Positions 26,530 to 35,190 of a DNA stretch of 64,000 nucleotides are shown in pieces. The position numbers were made by a program, and so were the translations under genes. The stretch's first letter is position 1. Every line of letters begins with the position of its first letter. The notes beneath the pieces are model-generated. The model was given only the letters and a program-made list of their open reading frames with translations. It searched no databases and was not told the DNA's origin. This DNA comes from Intrasporangiaceae bacterium URHB0013 (GTDB taxonomy: Bacteria > Actinomycetota > Actinomycetes > Actinomycetales > Dermatophilaceae), in assembly GCA_000620545.1 (NCBI GenBank), contig JIBA01000012.1:558001-622000 (forward strand), read 5' to 3'.

Positions 26530-27974
26530 CAGCTGACCTTTCGTGCCAGGGGCAGCGATGCCGAGACAAACGCCCGGGCCTGCTGCCCGTACAGGCGCCG
26601 CGTCTCGCAGCCGCACTGGATCGCGGCGCGGGAGATCTCGGCGACCGCGGCTTCGAGCTCGTCGAGAGACGGGGCGGTGACGGAGATGAGCCCGGTGAAT
26701 TTCACGTCCGCGTGGCCGCTGATCAGGGCTCGCTCGCGCTCGATGACGTCGTCGCGTTCTGCGGCATCGGACAGGTCGGCGATGGCGCCGATCTTCGCCT
26801 TCTGCGCCGCCTCCGTCGCGTACTCGACCTTGGCCTTGCGGATGTCGCGCATCGCCGCGTCGGCAGGGATCGGCTGAATGGTCAAGGAGATCGTCTTGCG
26901 GATACCGGGTTGGAAGACGAGTGAGTGCAGAAAGTACGGAGGCGCTGCCACCCGCGGCCACTCGTTGATCCACAGCACCGCGGAGTATGCCGTGTCGTGG
27001 CGTACGTGGTCCCACTCCTCGTCCATCGCAACTGGGCCGGCGCCGGCGAGGGTCTGGTGGACGTCGTCCCGTCCCTCGAAGCCGGGCTCGAAGGACTCAC
27101 GCAGCGTGGCCGCGAGCTCGCTCTCGTTAAACCAGGTCTCTAGCGAGAGGTCTGAAGCACGGAGACCTGCCTCGAGCGATGTCATTTCTTGGCGTAGGAA
27201 GGCAGCCGCACCCTTCAGGCCGCGTCCTGCCTGCTTGATGTGAGCTCGGGCGCCGCGAAGGTCGAGCGAGAGCGCGATCAGAGTCCGGTGGGTGGAGGCG
27301 GCCGGCGCCGCTGTGCGCATCAGTGACTCGTACTGCTTGACAGCCCACTGGCCCGGCTGCTTCACCCCGTTGAGCTCCCACCAGCCGGTGATGCCCCGGC
27401 CGGCGTCGGGTAGCGACACCTCGAGAACCTGCAGCCGGCACCCGGTCCCGGACGCGGCGAGGCTGGCGAGGGCACGTCCCCATCCGTGGACGCGTCGCGC
27501 CTGCTCGTCGCTCGAGAGGAGGACGTATGCCGGGTGGCGCACGAGCGCGACCGCAGTGAGCGTCTGCGCGTGCGGGTCGTGCAGCATGGCGGTGCCGGTG
27601 TCCTCGTCGACGAGGAAACGCAGGGCGGCAGCGTCCCCGGGCAGCGCCAGCGTGCCGCCCGGCCGCGGCGCCGAAGGGCGGGCCCGGTACTTCGTCTGGC
27701 GGAGCATCTTGCGGACGGCGAAGTGCCCGGCGGTGGGCATCGACTCGACCGCTGGGCGCCCGTGCCAGCGCACGAAGGCGAGCGCGATGAGGCTTCCCCA
27801 CAGCGGCGCGGTGAGGCCTGCACCGGTCGAGCTCCCCAGGAAGATCGATGGGACGAAGACGAGGACGGCGATGCAAAGACACAGGACGCGGGACGCCGAG
27901 AGCCCTAGGAGCAGGCCTCGGCGAGGGAGCCGTCCGAAGCGGACCGTCATCGGGTTGGTGGTGGCGTCGGTCAT
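26529..27974 (-). CDS. SCO6880-family conjugation protein
   Basis: 481 aa with two N-terminal membrane segments (about residues 22-42 and 50-68) and a large soluble domain rich in aromatic and charged residues (GWWELNGVKQPGQWAVKQYE). It matches my memory of the SCO6880 family encoded next to VirB4 on actinobacterial conjugative elements, where it is thought to combine a PrgI-like anchor with the VirB4 N-terminal part. The ATG at 27974 and the TGATG coupling with VirB4 support the ends. No Walker motif is present, as expected. Confidence 0.78.
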   Translation of the reverse strand: MTDATTNPMTVRFGRLPRRGLLLGLSASRVLCLCIAVLVFVPSIFLGSSTGAGLTAPLWGSLIALAFVRWHGRPAVESMPTAGHFAVRKMLRQTKYRARPSAPRPGGTLALPGDAAALRFLVDEDTGTAMLHDPHAQTLTAVALVRHPAYVLLSSDEQARRVHGWGRALASLAASGTGCRLQVLEVSLPDAGRGITGWWELNGVKQPGQWAVKQYESLMRTAAPAASTHRTLIALSLDLRGARAHIKQAGRGLKGAAAFLRQEMTSLEAGLRASDLSLETWFNESELAATLRESFEPGFEGRDDVHQTLAGAGPVAMDEEWDHVRHDTAYSAVLWINEWPRVAAPPYFLHSLVFQPGIRKTISLTIQPIPADAAMRDIRKAKVEYATEAAQKAKIGAIADLSDAAERDDVIERERALISGHADVKFTGLISVTAPSLDELEAAVAEISRAAIQCGCETRRLYGQQARAFVSASLPLARKVS

Positions 27975-27977
27975 CGG

Positions 27978-29318
27978 TCAGCTCCTTGAGCTGTAGGAGG
28001 GTGGCTGCTTCATCGGGGACTCCTGGATGGGAGCGCTCGCGCCGGCGGATGCGCCCGACGAGGTCCCGGGCGGGTTCGTCGCAACATCACCGGCCTTCAT
28101 CACCATCGACTTACCGGCTAGGGCAAGCGAGCCGACGGCGGCAGCTGGAGCAGCCACCGAGGCGGCGGCTGCGGCGCCGCCTCCGCTGGCTGCTCCAGCC
28201 GGCCCAGCGACGCCCCCGGGAAGGCCCGCGCCTGTACCCGATGAGGGCGGGCCCGGCGGCGTGGAGTGGGCGGGACGTGGGGGAGGGGGCGGCATGCTGC
28301 CGCCGCTTCTGCCGCCTCTGCTGGCGCCTGACGAGCCCATGGACGCCAGCGCCCGACCCTGGGCCTGGATGGCGCTCACCTTCTGTGGCGCGCTGACGAG
28401 TGTCTGCGCGCCGACGGACGCTTGGCGCGCCGTCGCATGGGCAGAGTGGAGCGTGTCGCCGGCGAAGTGGAACATGCGAATCGCGACCCAAGGCGCCAAG
28501 CCGCCGAGGAGGAGGATGAGTGAGCCGCCGGCGAGCTGGGTGACTGTCTGCCCGAGGCCGGCACCGGACTGCCCGGCGCCGTTGAGGACGGCGACGCCGA
28601 TGGTGAGCATGATGACGAGCAGCAGCTTGGAGACGATCATGGCTGCCACGAGTTCGATCCACCGGCGGACCCACGCACGGGTGTAGTCGGCGGTGGCGCC
28701 CGCGAAGGCCAGTGGCGCCAGCACAGCAGCCACGATGAGCATGAGCTTGCGAATCATCATGGCCGCCCAGACCACGACGGCCGCGACGATGATGACTATG
28801 GCCAGCAGGATGACGACGGCAGGGTTCTGCATCTGAGCCAGGCCGACGAAGGAGAGCTTGCTGCCGAGGGCTCCGATCTGGGTGTCCATCGTGAAGCGAA
28901 CGACCCCGTCACTGAGGGCATCCACGGCACTGAGAAGCACGCGGGTCGTGGCGAGCGCCAGGGCCGATCCGACGAAGCTGATGAGCAGCCCGCTGGCGGC
29001 GCGCCCCAGCGCGACAGGATTCCCGCGGATTACCCCTGCGGTGATCTGGATGAGGAAGAGACCGAGGCACAGGGTGGCTGCGATGGAGCCGGTGATGGTC
29101 ATCTCCCGCAAGAGCGCCGGCGACCGGAGATCCAATGTCGTCGCGGAGCCGATCTGCTGCCAGAGCCACGTGGTGGCGTTCTGCGCCGCGAGGCCGAAGT
29201 AGCCTGCGATGCTGGAGAACGCCCCGTCTACGACGTTCGACGCCGCGCCGGCAGCGCCGGCAGCCGCTTGGGCTACGAGGCACATCGGGTTGGTGGCCAT
29301 GATTCCGTCGCAGCTCAT
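27978..29318 (-). CDS. VirB6/TrbL-like polytopic membrane channel protein
   Basis: 446 aa. About six hydrophobic segments (for example around LCLGLFLIQITAGVI, ILLAIVIIVAAVVVW and LLLVIMLTIGVAVL) lie in the first 320 residues, followed by a Gly/Pro/Ala/Ser-rich cytoplasmic or surface tail (about 330-446). This is the plan of VirB6/TrbL inner-membrane channel subunits of type IV secretion systems. ATG 29318 overlaps the preceding stop as ATGA; the longer frame from 29369 is rejected. Confidence 0.82.
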   Translation of the reverse strand: MSCDGIMATNPMCLVAQAAAGAAGAASNVVDGAFSSIAGYFGLAAQNATTWLWQQIGSATTLDLRSPALLREMTITGSIAATLCLGLFLIQITAGVIRGNPVALGRAASGLLISFVGSALALATTRVLLSAVDALSDGVVRFTMDTQIGALGSKLSFVGLAQMQNPAVVILLAIVIIVAAVVVWAAMMIRKLMLIVAAVLAPLAFAGATADYTRAWVRRWIELVAAMIVSKLLLVIMLTIGVAVLNGAGQSGAGLGQTVTQLAGGSLILLLGGLAPWVAIRMFHFAGDTLHSAHATARQASVGAQTLVSAPQKVSAIQAQGRALASMGSSGASRGGRSGGSMPPPPPRPAHSTPPGPPSSGTGAGLPGGVAGPAGAASGGGAAAAASVAAPAAAVGSLALAGKSMVMKAGDVATNPPGTSSGASAGASAPIQESPMKQPPSYSSRS

Positions 29319-30112
29319 GCCGCACCCACCGGCAGAGAGGAGTAGGTCACTGCTGTGACGAAGCCCCATGAGGGACGACTGGGAGGGCCCTCGAGATTGA
29401 GCGTCATGTCGACGGACGAGGTGGCGCTGGCTGGCCGGCCGGCCTTGAGGTAGTGCAGCGTCACAGTTGCGGAGACCTCTCTGCCTGTGACGCCAGGGTC
29501 ACTGATGCGGCCGCTGGACACGGCGGTGCTCCAGGCCATCGGCTCTTCCACACGGTCGATGCGGACGGTTGTGTAGCCGTGCTGGACTCCGAGCGCGAGC
29601 CACTCCTTTGCCCCCGACACGGCCGGCGCCTGTCCGGCCGCCTCGGTGACGGAGTAGACCGCCAGGCGGCCGCGCAGATCCTTGGGGACCAAGCCCACGA
29701 CGAGTGGCTCGGTCGTCTGCGCGGACTCGGCCTGCACCCAGGAGAGGTGTTCAATGCGTGGCCTGCGGTAGTCCTGGGTGAGGAGCCGACGGACGAACTC
29801 AGCGGCATAGAGGTCCGGCTGCTGGGTGGCATCCCCGGTGATCCGTGACTCTCGCGTCGGCGTTGCGACCCAGCTCACCGCGCGCAGCCGCTCGATGTCC
29901 GCGGCAACCGGATCCGCTTCTGGCGCCGGCGCCGCGGTGTGTGCTGCCGGTGCAGACGTTGGGGTCACCGACGGCTGAGCTGTCGAGGACGCGTGCTCCG
30001 TCTCGATCGGGGGTCGCTGACGGCCGGAGAGCACCACACCGACGACCGTGGCCGTGAGCAGTGCAGCGATGACCGATCCGATTACGAACGGGCCGAGGGC
30101 TCTCCACCTCAT
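29315..30112 (-). CDS. One-TM conjugal assembly protein (VirB8/TcpC-like position)
   Basis: 265 aa. One membrane segment at about residues 7-29, a Thr/Ala/Pro-rich linker (40-70), then a predominantly beta extracytoplasmic domain ending at the gene stop. This layout and the place between DUF6112-like and VirB6-like genes are those of VirB8/TcpC-type assembly factors. I see no sequence signature that proves it. ATGA overlap with the channel gene. Confidence 0.65.
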   Translation of the reverse strand: MRWRALGPFVIGSVIAALLTATVVGVVLSGRQRPPIETEHASSTAQPSVTPTSAPAAHTAAPAPEADPVAADIERLRAVSWVATPTRESRITGDATQQPDLYAAEFVRRLLTQDYRRPRIEHLSWVQAESAQTTEPLVVGLVPKDLRGRLAVYSVTEAAGQAPAVSGAKEWLALGVQHGYTTVRIDRVEEPMAWSTAVSSGRISDPGVTGREVSATVTLHYLKAGRPASATSSVDMTLNLEGPPSRPSWGFVTAVTYSSLPVGAA

Positions 30113-30113
30113 G

Positions 30114-30407
30114 TCACTGGACCGCGGAGCCGGCAGCGCTGAAGAAAGTGACGAGGGTGTTCGCGGCTCCGATCAGCATGGCGGCTCCCGCCGATACGAG
30201 GACGCCGGTCTTGCCGCGGCCGGCGATGTGTGGGTTGGAGGAGTGAGAGCCGATCGCCCAGGCGATCGCCGAGATGGCGATGCCGGCGACGGCGGCGATG
30301 AGCCCGAAGGTCAGGAGGGCGCCAACGATCTTCTCGATCGCGGCGATGCCCGGCAGGCCGTTCTGGTTCGGCGTGACGTCGACTGAGGGAATCATCCAGG
30401 TCTTCAT
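30114..30407 (-). CDS. DUF6112-like small membrane protein
   Basis: 97 aa with two hydrophobic segments (about residues 24-48 and 66-88) around a short polar loop (SHSSNPHIAGRGKTG). The pattern matches the DUF6112 family as I remember it: small proteins at this place in actinobacterial conjugation clusters, possibly the VirB2-like pilin. ATG 30407 is preferred over the in-frame 30557 because the upstream extension is not hydrophobic and looks antisense. It sits one base from the next gene. Confidence 0.7.
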   Translation of the reverse strand: MKTWMIPSVDVTPNQNGLPGIAAIEKIVGALLTFGLIAAVAGIAISAIAWAIGSHSSNPHIAGRGKTGVLVSAGAAMLIGAANTLVTFFSAAGSAVQ

Positions 30408-30516
30408 CGGTATGCCTTTCGCAGCTTGCGAGGACTGGTTCCACGCATGGCTGCGATAGAGAACCGATTGGGGCACTATGCGTCGAAGGCCACTCACGGG
30501 AGTGACGCAGTCGCCG

Positions 30517-31596
30517 TCAGGCGATGTGACGCAGGCCCGAAAATCCTTTGGAGACAAAGGATTTGTAAGAGACGACGCGCACCACGTCTCCGGTGCGGGG
30601 AGCGTTCACAACCAGGCCGTGCCCGATGTACATGCCGACGTGGCCGGGCGAGGCGAGCGTCCCTTCGGAGCCCGGAATCATGACGAGATCCCCAGGCACG
30701 AGGGCCGTCGGCGTCGTCGCTGACCCGTCCAGAAGCTGTTGGGTGACGACGCGGCCGATTGAGACGCCTGCGCGGCGCCACGCCTGTTGGGTCAGTCCGG
30801 AGCAGTCGAACGAGCTGGGTCCGTTGCCGCCCCACTGGTACGGCTTCCCGAGCTGCGCCAGGGCGAAGGCCACAGCCGTCCGCCCTGCTGGGCTGGTCGT
30901 TGCGGGAAGCGTGAAGGCGCTCGGTAGTCCATGAGCGCCCGATGCCGCGGGGGCCAGTGCGTCTGCGGGTGCGCCGCCACAGTCGAGGGCAGCGCTGCCG
31001 CCTTCGACGATGCTGAGGATCGCCGATGCTCGACCGGCCTGTCGGAGGTAGTTCTCGCCCACCACGCGCGAGCCGCCGTTGGCTGCACCGGGCAGCCCGG
31101 TGAACGCTGAGCGCTGGACCGTCTGGGCGGCATACCAAGGCGTCATAGACTGCCAGCCGTCCACCTGGAGGAGGGCATCCACGAAGAGCTGGGTCGACTC
31201 GGTCGCATCCATGCGCTTGGACGCGCTGCCCCAGCCCGGCCGCTGTTGGAACAGGCCCAGCGAGTCATGATCGTGCCCGACGCCCTGACTGGGGAAGGCT
31301 GCACCTGCCGGGTCGTTGGGGTTCGACAGGACACGAAGGTCGGACTCCGTCAGCGCCGCCATGAGCGCGATGTAGGCGCCGGCCCTGCCGGCGCGCTGCT
31401 CTGTGGTGGCGACGATGATGCGGGCGTTCTGCGCTTGAGCCGCCGATAGGCCTTGCACAGGCCCGGTCGAGACGCACGCTAGGGGCCGTGACGGCAGCGC
31501 CCCACTCTGACCAGCGGCAACAGTCACGAGGCCGAGTCCGCCGAGTGCCACCAGTCCACCCACGGACAGGCCGGCAACGACATGGCTGAGCGACAT
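30517..31596 (-). CDS. Secreted NlpC/P60 peptidoglycan hydrolase of the conjugation system
   Basis: 359 aa with an N-terminal hydrophobic signal/anchor (about 6-30). The middle (DSLGLFQQRPGWGS near residue 111-124) is seen in lysozyme-like domains of actinobacterial conjugation hydrolases. The C-terminal NlpC/P60 domain has the catalytic Cys265 (SSFDCSGLTQ) and His319 (SPGHVGMYIG). It would locally open the cell wall for the mating channel, a VirB1-type function. ATG 31596 was chosen for its signal-like start; the frame further upstream is antisense to a divergent gene. Confidence 0.87.
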   Translation of the reverse strand: MSLSHVVAGLSVGGLVALGGLGLVTVAAGQSGALPSRPLACVSTGPVQGLSAAQAQNARIIVATTEQRAGRAGAYIALMAALTESDLRVLSNPNDPAGAAFPSQGVGHDHDSLGLFQQRPGWGSASKRMDATESTQLFVDALLQVDGWQSMTPWYAAQTVQRSAFTGLPGAANGGSRVVGENYLRQAGRASAILSIVEGGSAALDCGGAPADALAPAASGAHGLPSAFTLPATTSPAGRTAVAFALAQLGKPYQWGGNGPSSFDCSGLTQQAWRRAGVSIGRVVTQQLLDGSATTPTALVPGDLVMIPGSEGTLASPGHVGMYIGHGLVVNAPRTGDVVRVVSYKSFVSKGFSGLRHIA

Positions 31597-31690
31597 GGTG
31601 CGCGAACCGTGCGTTCGGGGCACTACTGGGCGCTCGTCTACCGATGGTGCCCCTGCGCGCGGACTTCTCCTCGCCGAGGAGGTATCCCGC

Positions 31691-32167
31691 ATGCTGCGCT
31701 TGAAGAATGCCCGTCGGGAACGCGACGTGGGCGAGATCCACGAGGACGCGAGACGTCTCGCGTTGGAGGCCGCGGGCCTGCTTCCATCGCCCGTCGTCGA
31801 CGTCATGGGACGGGGCATCGTCCTCGAGACGGGTGAACGCGCCTGGCGCGAAGTGGGCGTCGAGCTGCGGCATCACATCTCAGGAGAGTGGTGTGCAGCC
31901 ATGCCCGCGGTCGCTCTCGTGACCGACCGGCGTGTGCTGCTCAGGACGTCAGCCGGGAACTGCATCTCACTGTGGTGGGGCACCCTCGTGCGGTTCGAAC
32001 CATCGCTGTCGAGGGGCTATGTCGTCTTCGACTACGGCGACGGTGTGCCCCGGCTGCTGTCAGGGGGACAGGTACCCGTGGTGGCGGTGGCTGGAGTCAT
32101 GGCGCTCTACGGCGTTGCCGGGCTGACCGAACACCCGGCTCTGGAGCCGCTGCGAGCCAGCTCGTGA
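31691..32167 (+). CDS. Hypothetical protein divergent from the NlpC/P60 gene, 158 aa
   Basis: Soluble protein with a helical N-terminus (KNARRERDVGEIHEDARRLA) and a beta-rich remainder (LVTDRRVLLRTS, then GYVVFDYGDGVPR) that resembles a PH-like or small barrel fold. No family assigned. ATG 31691 follows GAGGAGGT by about 8 bases, a strong ribosome site. It starts back to back with the mating-pore operon, and its end overlaps the end of the next minus-strand gene by about 60 bases. Confidence 0.65.
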   Translation: MLRLKNARRERDVGEIHEDARRLALEAAGLLPSPVVDVMGRGIVLETGERAWREVGVELRHHISGEWCAAMPAVALVTDRRVLLRTSAGNCISLWWGTLVRFEPSLSRGYVVFDYGDGVPRLLSGGQVPVVAVAGVMALYGVAGLTEHPALEPLRASS

Positions 32168-32535
32168 CTGCGCAGGGTCTGCAGCTGACGACGCGCGTAC
32201 TGGCGCTGCCCGCTGGTGAGGTCGGCCGTCGCGGCATACAACCGAAGGAGGCCCGGCCAGCCCGAGGGGGATCCGGCCAGCAGGCGGTGGACAGCGCGTC
32301 GCTGGGCCGCCGTGAAGCCGAGCTGCTCGAGCATCCTCTTGGTGCACGCCCGCGAGTTTCCGCCGGCGCGTTTCGTCGTGATCGTCGTGAGTGGGTCTGT
32401 GGCACCTCGTCGCCGGGCCTCCTCGATCCGCGAGATGAAGAGATCGAAGACGGGGCTGAGCTTGACGTCGTCAAGCTCTTCCTGCGTGACGTGGAGCTGC
32501 GCGGCCGTCCAGTCGATGAAGGTGGAGCGCGGCAT
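32107..32535 (-). CDS. Hypothetical small protein, 142 aa
   Basis: Soluble, basic, helical protein; the central part (MLEQLGFTAAQRRAVHRLL) looks like a small helical DNA-binding or regulatory domain but no family is assigned. The last part is Arg/Gln/Leu-rich. ATG 32535 lies just after the preceding gene stop (2-base gap). It probably belongs to the small accessory block next to the regulator. Confidence 0.55.
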   Translation of the reverse strand: MPRSTFIDWTAAQLHVTQEELDDVKLSPVFDLFISRIEEARRRGATDPLTTITTKRAGGNSRACTKRMLEQLGFTAAQRRAVHRLLAGSPSGWPGLLRLYAATADLTSGQRQYARRQLQTLRSHELARSGSRAGCSVSPATP

Positions 32536-32537
32536 GG

Positions 32538-32948
32538 TCAAGCCACCTCGCTTCGGTCGAGGTCGGCGAAGACGACCGGCTCGCCGGGACGCACGTGGGT
32601 CATCCCGTGAAGGGCATCGGACTGCGCGGCTCGCGCAGAGCCGAAGGCGCCCTTGGTCGCGACACCGCGGAGCATGATGAAGAGCTGTTGCGGCGCCATC
32701 GCCCGGGCCTGCGACTCGTGTGTCCTCAGCCAGTCCATGGCTGCAATGAGCTCGTCGGTGGCGTGGTCTGCCGTCACGGGCACCGGCGCGCTCGACCCCA
32801 TCGGCACGACCAGGCACAAGCCCTTGGTGCACACGGTCTCCCGGACCGTGATCCAGAGCTCGTCTCGCTCGGACGAGGGTTGACTCAGCGTCCCGCAACG
32901 CGCCAGAGCGTCCGCGAGTGTCTTTGCTTTCAGATCCTGACCGGTCAT
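32538..32948 (-). CDS. Hypothetical protein, 136 aa
   Basis: Soluble protein with no recognised domain. ATG 32948 follows GAGGAG by about 6 bases, which sets the start. It carries short hydrophobic strands (GLCLVVPMGSS) and a helix (ELIAAMDWLRTHESQ). It is transcribed away from the HTH regulator, so the 400-base region between them probably contains both promoters. Confidence 0.6.
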   Translation of the reverse strand: MTGQDLKAKTLADALARCGTLSQPSSERDELWITVRETVCTKGLCLVVPMGSSAPVPVTADHATDELIAAMDWLRTHESQARAMAPQQLFIMLRGVATKGAFGSARAAQSDALHGMTHVRPGEPVVFADLDRSEVA

Positions 32949-33165
32949 CGCCTGCTCCTCGGTGAGATCGGCGAAGCCATGGCGGCTCCGCGCCCAATAA
33001 CATTTGTCCCGCTTTGCGGCAGGGCTCGCCGCTTGGAAGTGCCTCGGCTGTGGACATCCGAAGGTCCTGACGGGGTTGTCCACAGCGGCGCGGTCCGCGT
33101 CTTGCGCTCCCGCCGAATGTGCGGAGGACTCTGGTATGCGCACGCGGCTGCGCATGTCTGGTCCC

Positions 33166-33325
33166 GGGACGTCGCCCTCGCGCCGAGGTCAGCCGTCTTG
33201 GGGAACCTCTGCCGGTCCGGCTGGGGATGCGTCTTCATGCCGTTCACTCGACCAGCCGGCGCAGGGACGCCAACACCATGCGGTTGGGACGTCTGCGGAC
33301 GTCCTCACCACGGCGGGGACGTCCC
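33166..33325. promoter_or_regulatory. GACGTC box array upstream of the HTH regulator (candidate operators)
   Basis: Four GACGTC palindromes occur at 33168-33173, 33288-33293, 33298-33303 and 33318-33323. Three are spaced 10 and 20 bases apart, on one helix face, and the fourth is 120 bases upstream. Two lie in a larger inverted repeat (GGACGT, 6 bases, ACGTCC; 33287-33304) and one in the 10-base palindrome GGGACGTCCC (33316-33325). They sit just before AGGAGGAG and the ATG of the HTH gene. The wider 32949-33345 gap holds no convincing gene. Confidence 0.65.
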
Positions 33326-33345
33326 GAATCGTCCTAGGAGGAGTC

Positions 33346-34083
33346 ATGTCGAATGAGCGACTACGGGCCGCAATCGCGGGAGCCGGCCTCACGACGCAGT
33401 CATTCAGCGAGATGGTCGCCGTCGATCCCAAGACGGTCGAGCGCTGGATCGCGGCAGACCGATTGCCACATCGCTCCCACCGGATTCGCGCTTCCGAGAT
33501 CCTGCGCAAGAGCGATGGCTTCCTCTGGCCCGCAACCCATTCCGACCGGGCAAGCACCTCCTCGACGCAGGCGGAGCTCGTTCACATCTACCCCAGCCGA
33601 AGTGCCATCGAGCCCCCGACATGGCTTGAGCTTGTCGCGCAGGCCAAGGAGCGCATCGACGTCCTTGCCTACGCTGCAAGCTTCCTGCACGACAGCATCC
33701 CGGAGTTCATGAACAGGCTGGCCGAGAGGTCGCAACAAGGGGTGCAGGTGAGGCTGCTCTTCGGCGACCCCGACGGCCAAGCCGTCGACCTGCGCGGCCG
33801 GGAGGAGGGCATCGGTGAGCTCATGGCGGCGCGCTGCAAGCTCACCTGGGTCTATGTGACGCCCCTGCTCGCCGCCCACCCGATCGAAGCGCGACGGCAC
33901 GACACCACCCTCTACGCCTCACTGTTCAGGTTCGACGACACCCTCCTGGCCAATGGGCATGCCTACGGAAGCAGCGCCTCGCAGTCTCCTGTCCTCCACC
34001 TCTGTCGGATCCCAGGCGGTCGGCTGTTCACGCACTACCTCGATTCGTTCGAGCGAGTCTGGGCATCATCAGCACAGTCGTGA
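33346..34083 (+). CDS. HTH regulator with C-terminal PLD-like/DUF5919-like domain
   Basis: 245 aa. The N-terminus is a HTH (SFSEMVAVDPKTVERWIAAD) of the XRE or related kind. The larger C-terminal part (LVAQAKERIDVLAYAASFLHD, then GVQVRLLFGDPDG) has the beta-alpha pattern of a phospholipase-D-like or DUF5919 domain found in actinobacterial regulators (from memory). ATG 33346 follows AGGAGGAG. It heads a plus-strand pair with the NUDIX gene, downstream of a GACGTC array that it may bind itself (inference). Confidence 0.78.
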   Translation: MSNERLRAAIAGAGLTTQSFSEMVAVDPKTVERWIAADRLPHRSHRIRASEILRKSDGFLWPATHSDRASTSSTQAELVHIYPSRSAIEPPTWLELVAQAKERIDVLAYAASFLHDSIPEFMNRLAERSQQGVQVRLLFGDPDGQAVDLRGREEGIGELMAARCKLTWVYVTPLLAAHPIEARRHDTTLYASLFRFDDTLLANGHAYGSSASQSPVLHLCRIPGGRLFTHYLDSFERVWASSAQS

Positions 34084-34113
34084 TCATCCGCCGCGCAGAT
34101 AGGCTCGATCGGC

Positions 34114-34584
34114 ATGGGACGCATTGATTACATCGACGACCCAGAGGCACCCGCCATCAACAGCGTCGTGCCCTCGGTCGTGGCGATCGTCCAGCGGGAG
34201 GACGGCCGGGTCCTCATGATCCACAAGACCGACAACGACAAGTGGGCGTTGCCAGGTGGCGGACACGAGCCCGGTGAGTCTATTTCCGAGACGGTCGAGC
34301 GAGAGGTCAAGGAAGAGACCGGCTACGACGTCAAAGTTGAAGCCATCACCGGTATCTATACCAACCCCCGGCATGTGATGGCCTATGACGATGGCGAGGT
34401 CAGGCAACAGTTCTCGATCGCGTTCAAGGCCCGGCTGATCGGAGGCGATCGACGGACCAGCAGCGAGAGCAGCGAGGTCGAGTGGTTGACGGGCGCCGAG
34501 ATCGACGCGCTTCCGATCCACCCTTCCATGCGCTTACGCCTCAAGCATGCCCTCAGTGACAGACAGCGGCCATTCATCGGGTAG
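34114..34584 (+). CDS. NUDIX hydrolase
   Basis: 156 aa. The Nudix box is complete at residues 49-71 (G-x5-E-x7-RE-V-x-EE-x-G). These enzymes hydrolyse nucleoside diphosphates linked to other groups; the substrate is unknown here. On the Streptomyces element pSAM2 a protein with a NUDIX motif (Pif) provides immunity against redundant transfer, so a similar role is conceivable. It starts 30 bases after the HTH gene, probably the same transcript, and its 3' end overlaps the end of the HD gene by 51 bases, convergently. Confidence 0.85.
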   Translation: MGRIDYIDDPEAPAINSVVPSVVAIVQREDGRVLMIHKTDNDKWALPGGGHEPGESISETVEREVKEETGYDVKVEAITGIYTNPRHVMAYDDGEVRQQFSIAFKARLIGGDRRTSSESSEVEWLTGAEIDALPIHPSMRLRLKHALSDRQRPFIG

Positions 34585-35118
34585 GTGCAGTCGACGGCGA
34601 GCTCTGGCCGCTCCCACGAGCAGGGCGGGCCGCGAAACAGCAACAGCGCGATGCACAGGGTCGTCCGCGGGATAGCGCTCGAGCACCTCACAAAGCCTTG
34701 CCCACGGGGAGGTCAACGAACCATCCGGACCGATCACGAGGTCGAGGAGGTTGAGCTCCTCCAGGTCTGTTGGAGTTGGGGTGGGCAGCGCCGCCAGTGC
34801 TCCACTGAATCCGCGCTCTTCGGCCTCATAGGCCGCGCCGGTGTGGTGCGCGACCAGCCCGACGACGTTGGCGTGCACCGAGAGCCCCTGCAGGAAACGG
34901 GCCCCGTCCAGCGGATGGAATCCCGTATGCGCGAGCTCAGGTGCGTAGCCCACGTCATGGAGCCAGGCCGCCGTGGCTACGTCGCTCGAAACCCGGCCCT
35001 CGGTCGCGAGAGCGTCCGCCAGGCGCCCCACTGCCTGGACGTGGGCCCAGCGGGAGCCCATGTCGGCCAGATGATGGGCCGCCAGTTCGCTTGCTTCGTG
35101 GCTCTGCATCACCAACAT
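34534..35118 (-). CDS. HD-domain metal-dependent phosphohydrolase
   Basis: About 194 aa. His-rich metal-binding pattern of the HD superfamily: H in HVQAVGRLADAL, the HD pair in AAWLHDVGYAPEL, and further His residues in FHPLDGARFL and VGLVAHHTG. HD enzymes cleave phosphate esters or nucleotides; substrate not predictable. ATG 35118 or ATG 35109 may start it. The HTH, NUDIX and HD trio is often found together on actinobacterial elements. Confidence 0.8.
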   Translation of the reverse strand: MLVMQSHEASELAAHHLADMGSRWAHVQAVGRLADALATEGRVSSDVATAAWLHDVGYAPELAHTGFHPLDGARFLQGLSVHANVVGLVAHHTGAAYEAEERGFSGALAALPTPTPTDLEELNLLDLVIGPDGSLTSPWARLCEVLERYPADDPVHRAVAVSRPALLVGAARARRRLHLPDEWPLSVTEGMLEA

Positions 35119-35190
35119 CCTGCCTGACCCTTGGTCTCCTGGATCCACGGCGGCGCGGACGCTGCAGAGGATGGCTACCCCGGGGCTACT

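Noticed and set aside
26530-27015. 5' extension of the VirB4 frame
   Set aside because: Arginine-rich, overlaps the SCO6880-family gene in another register; TGATG coupling supports ATG 26529.
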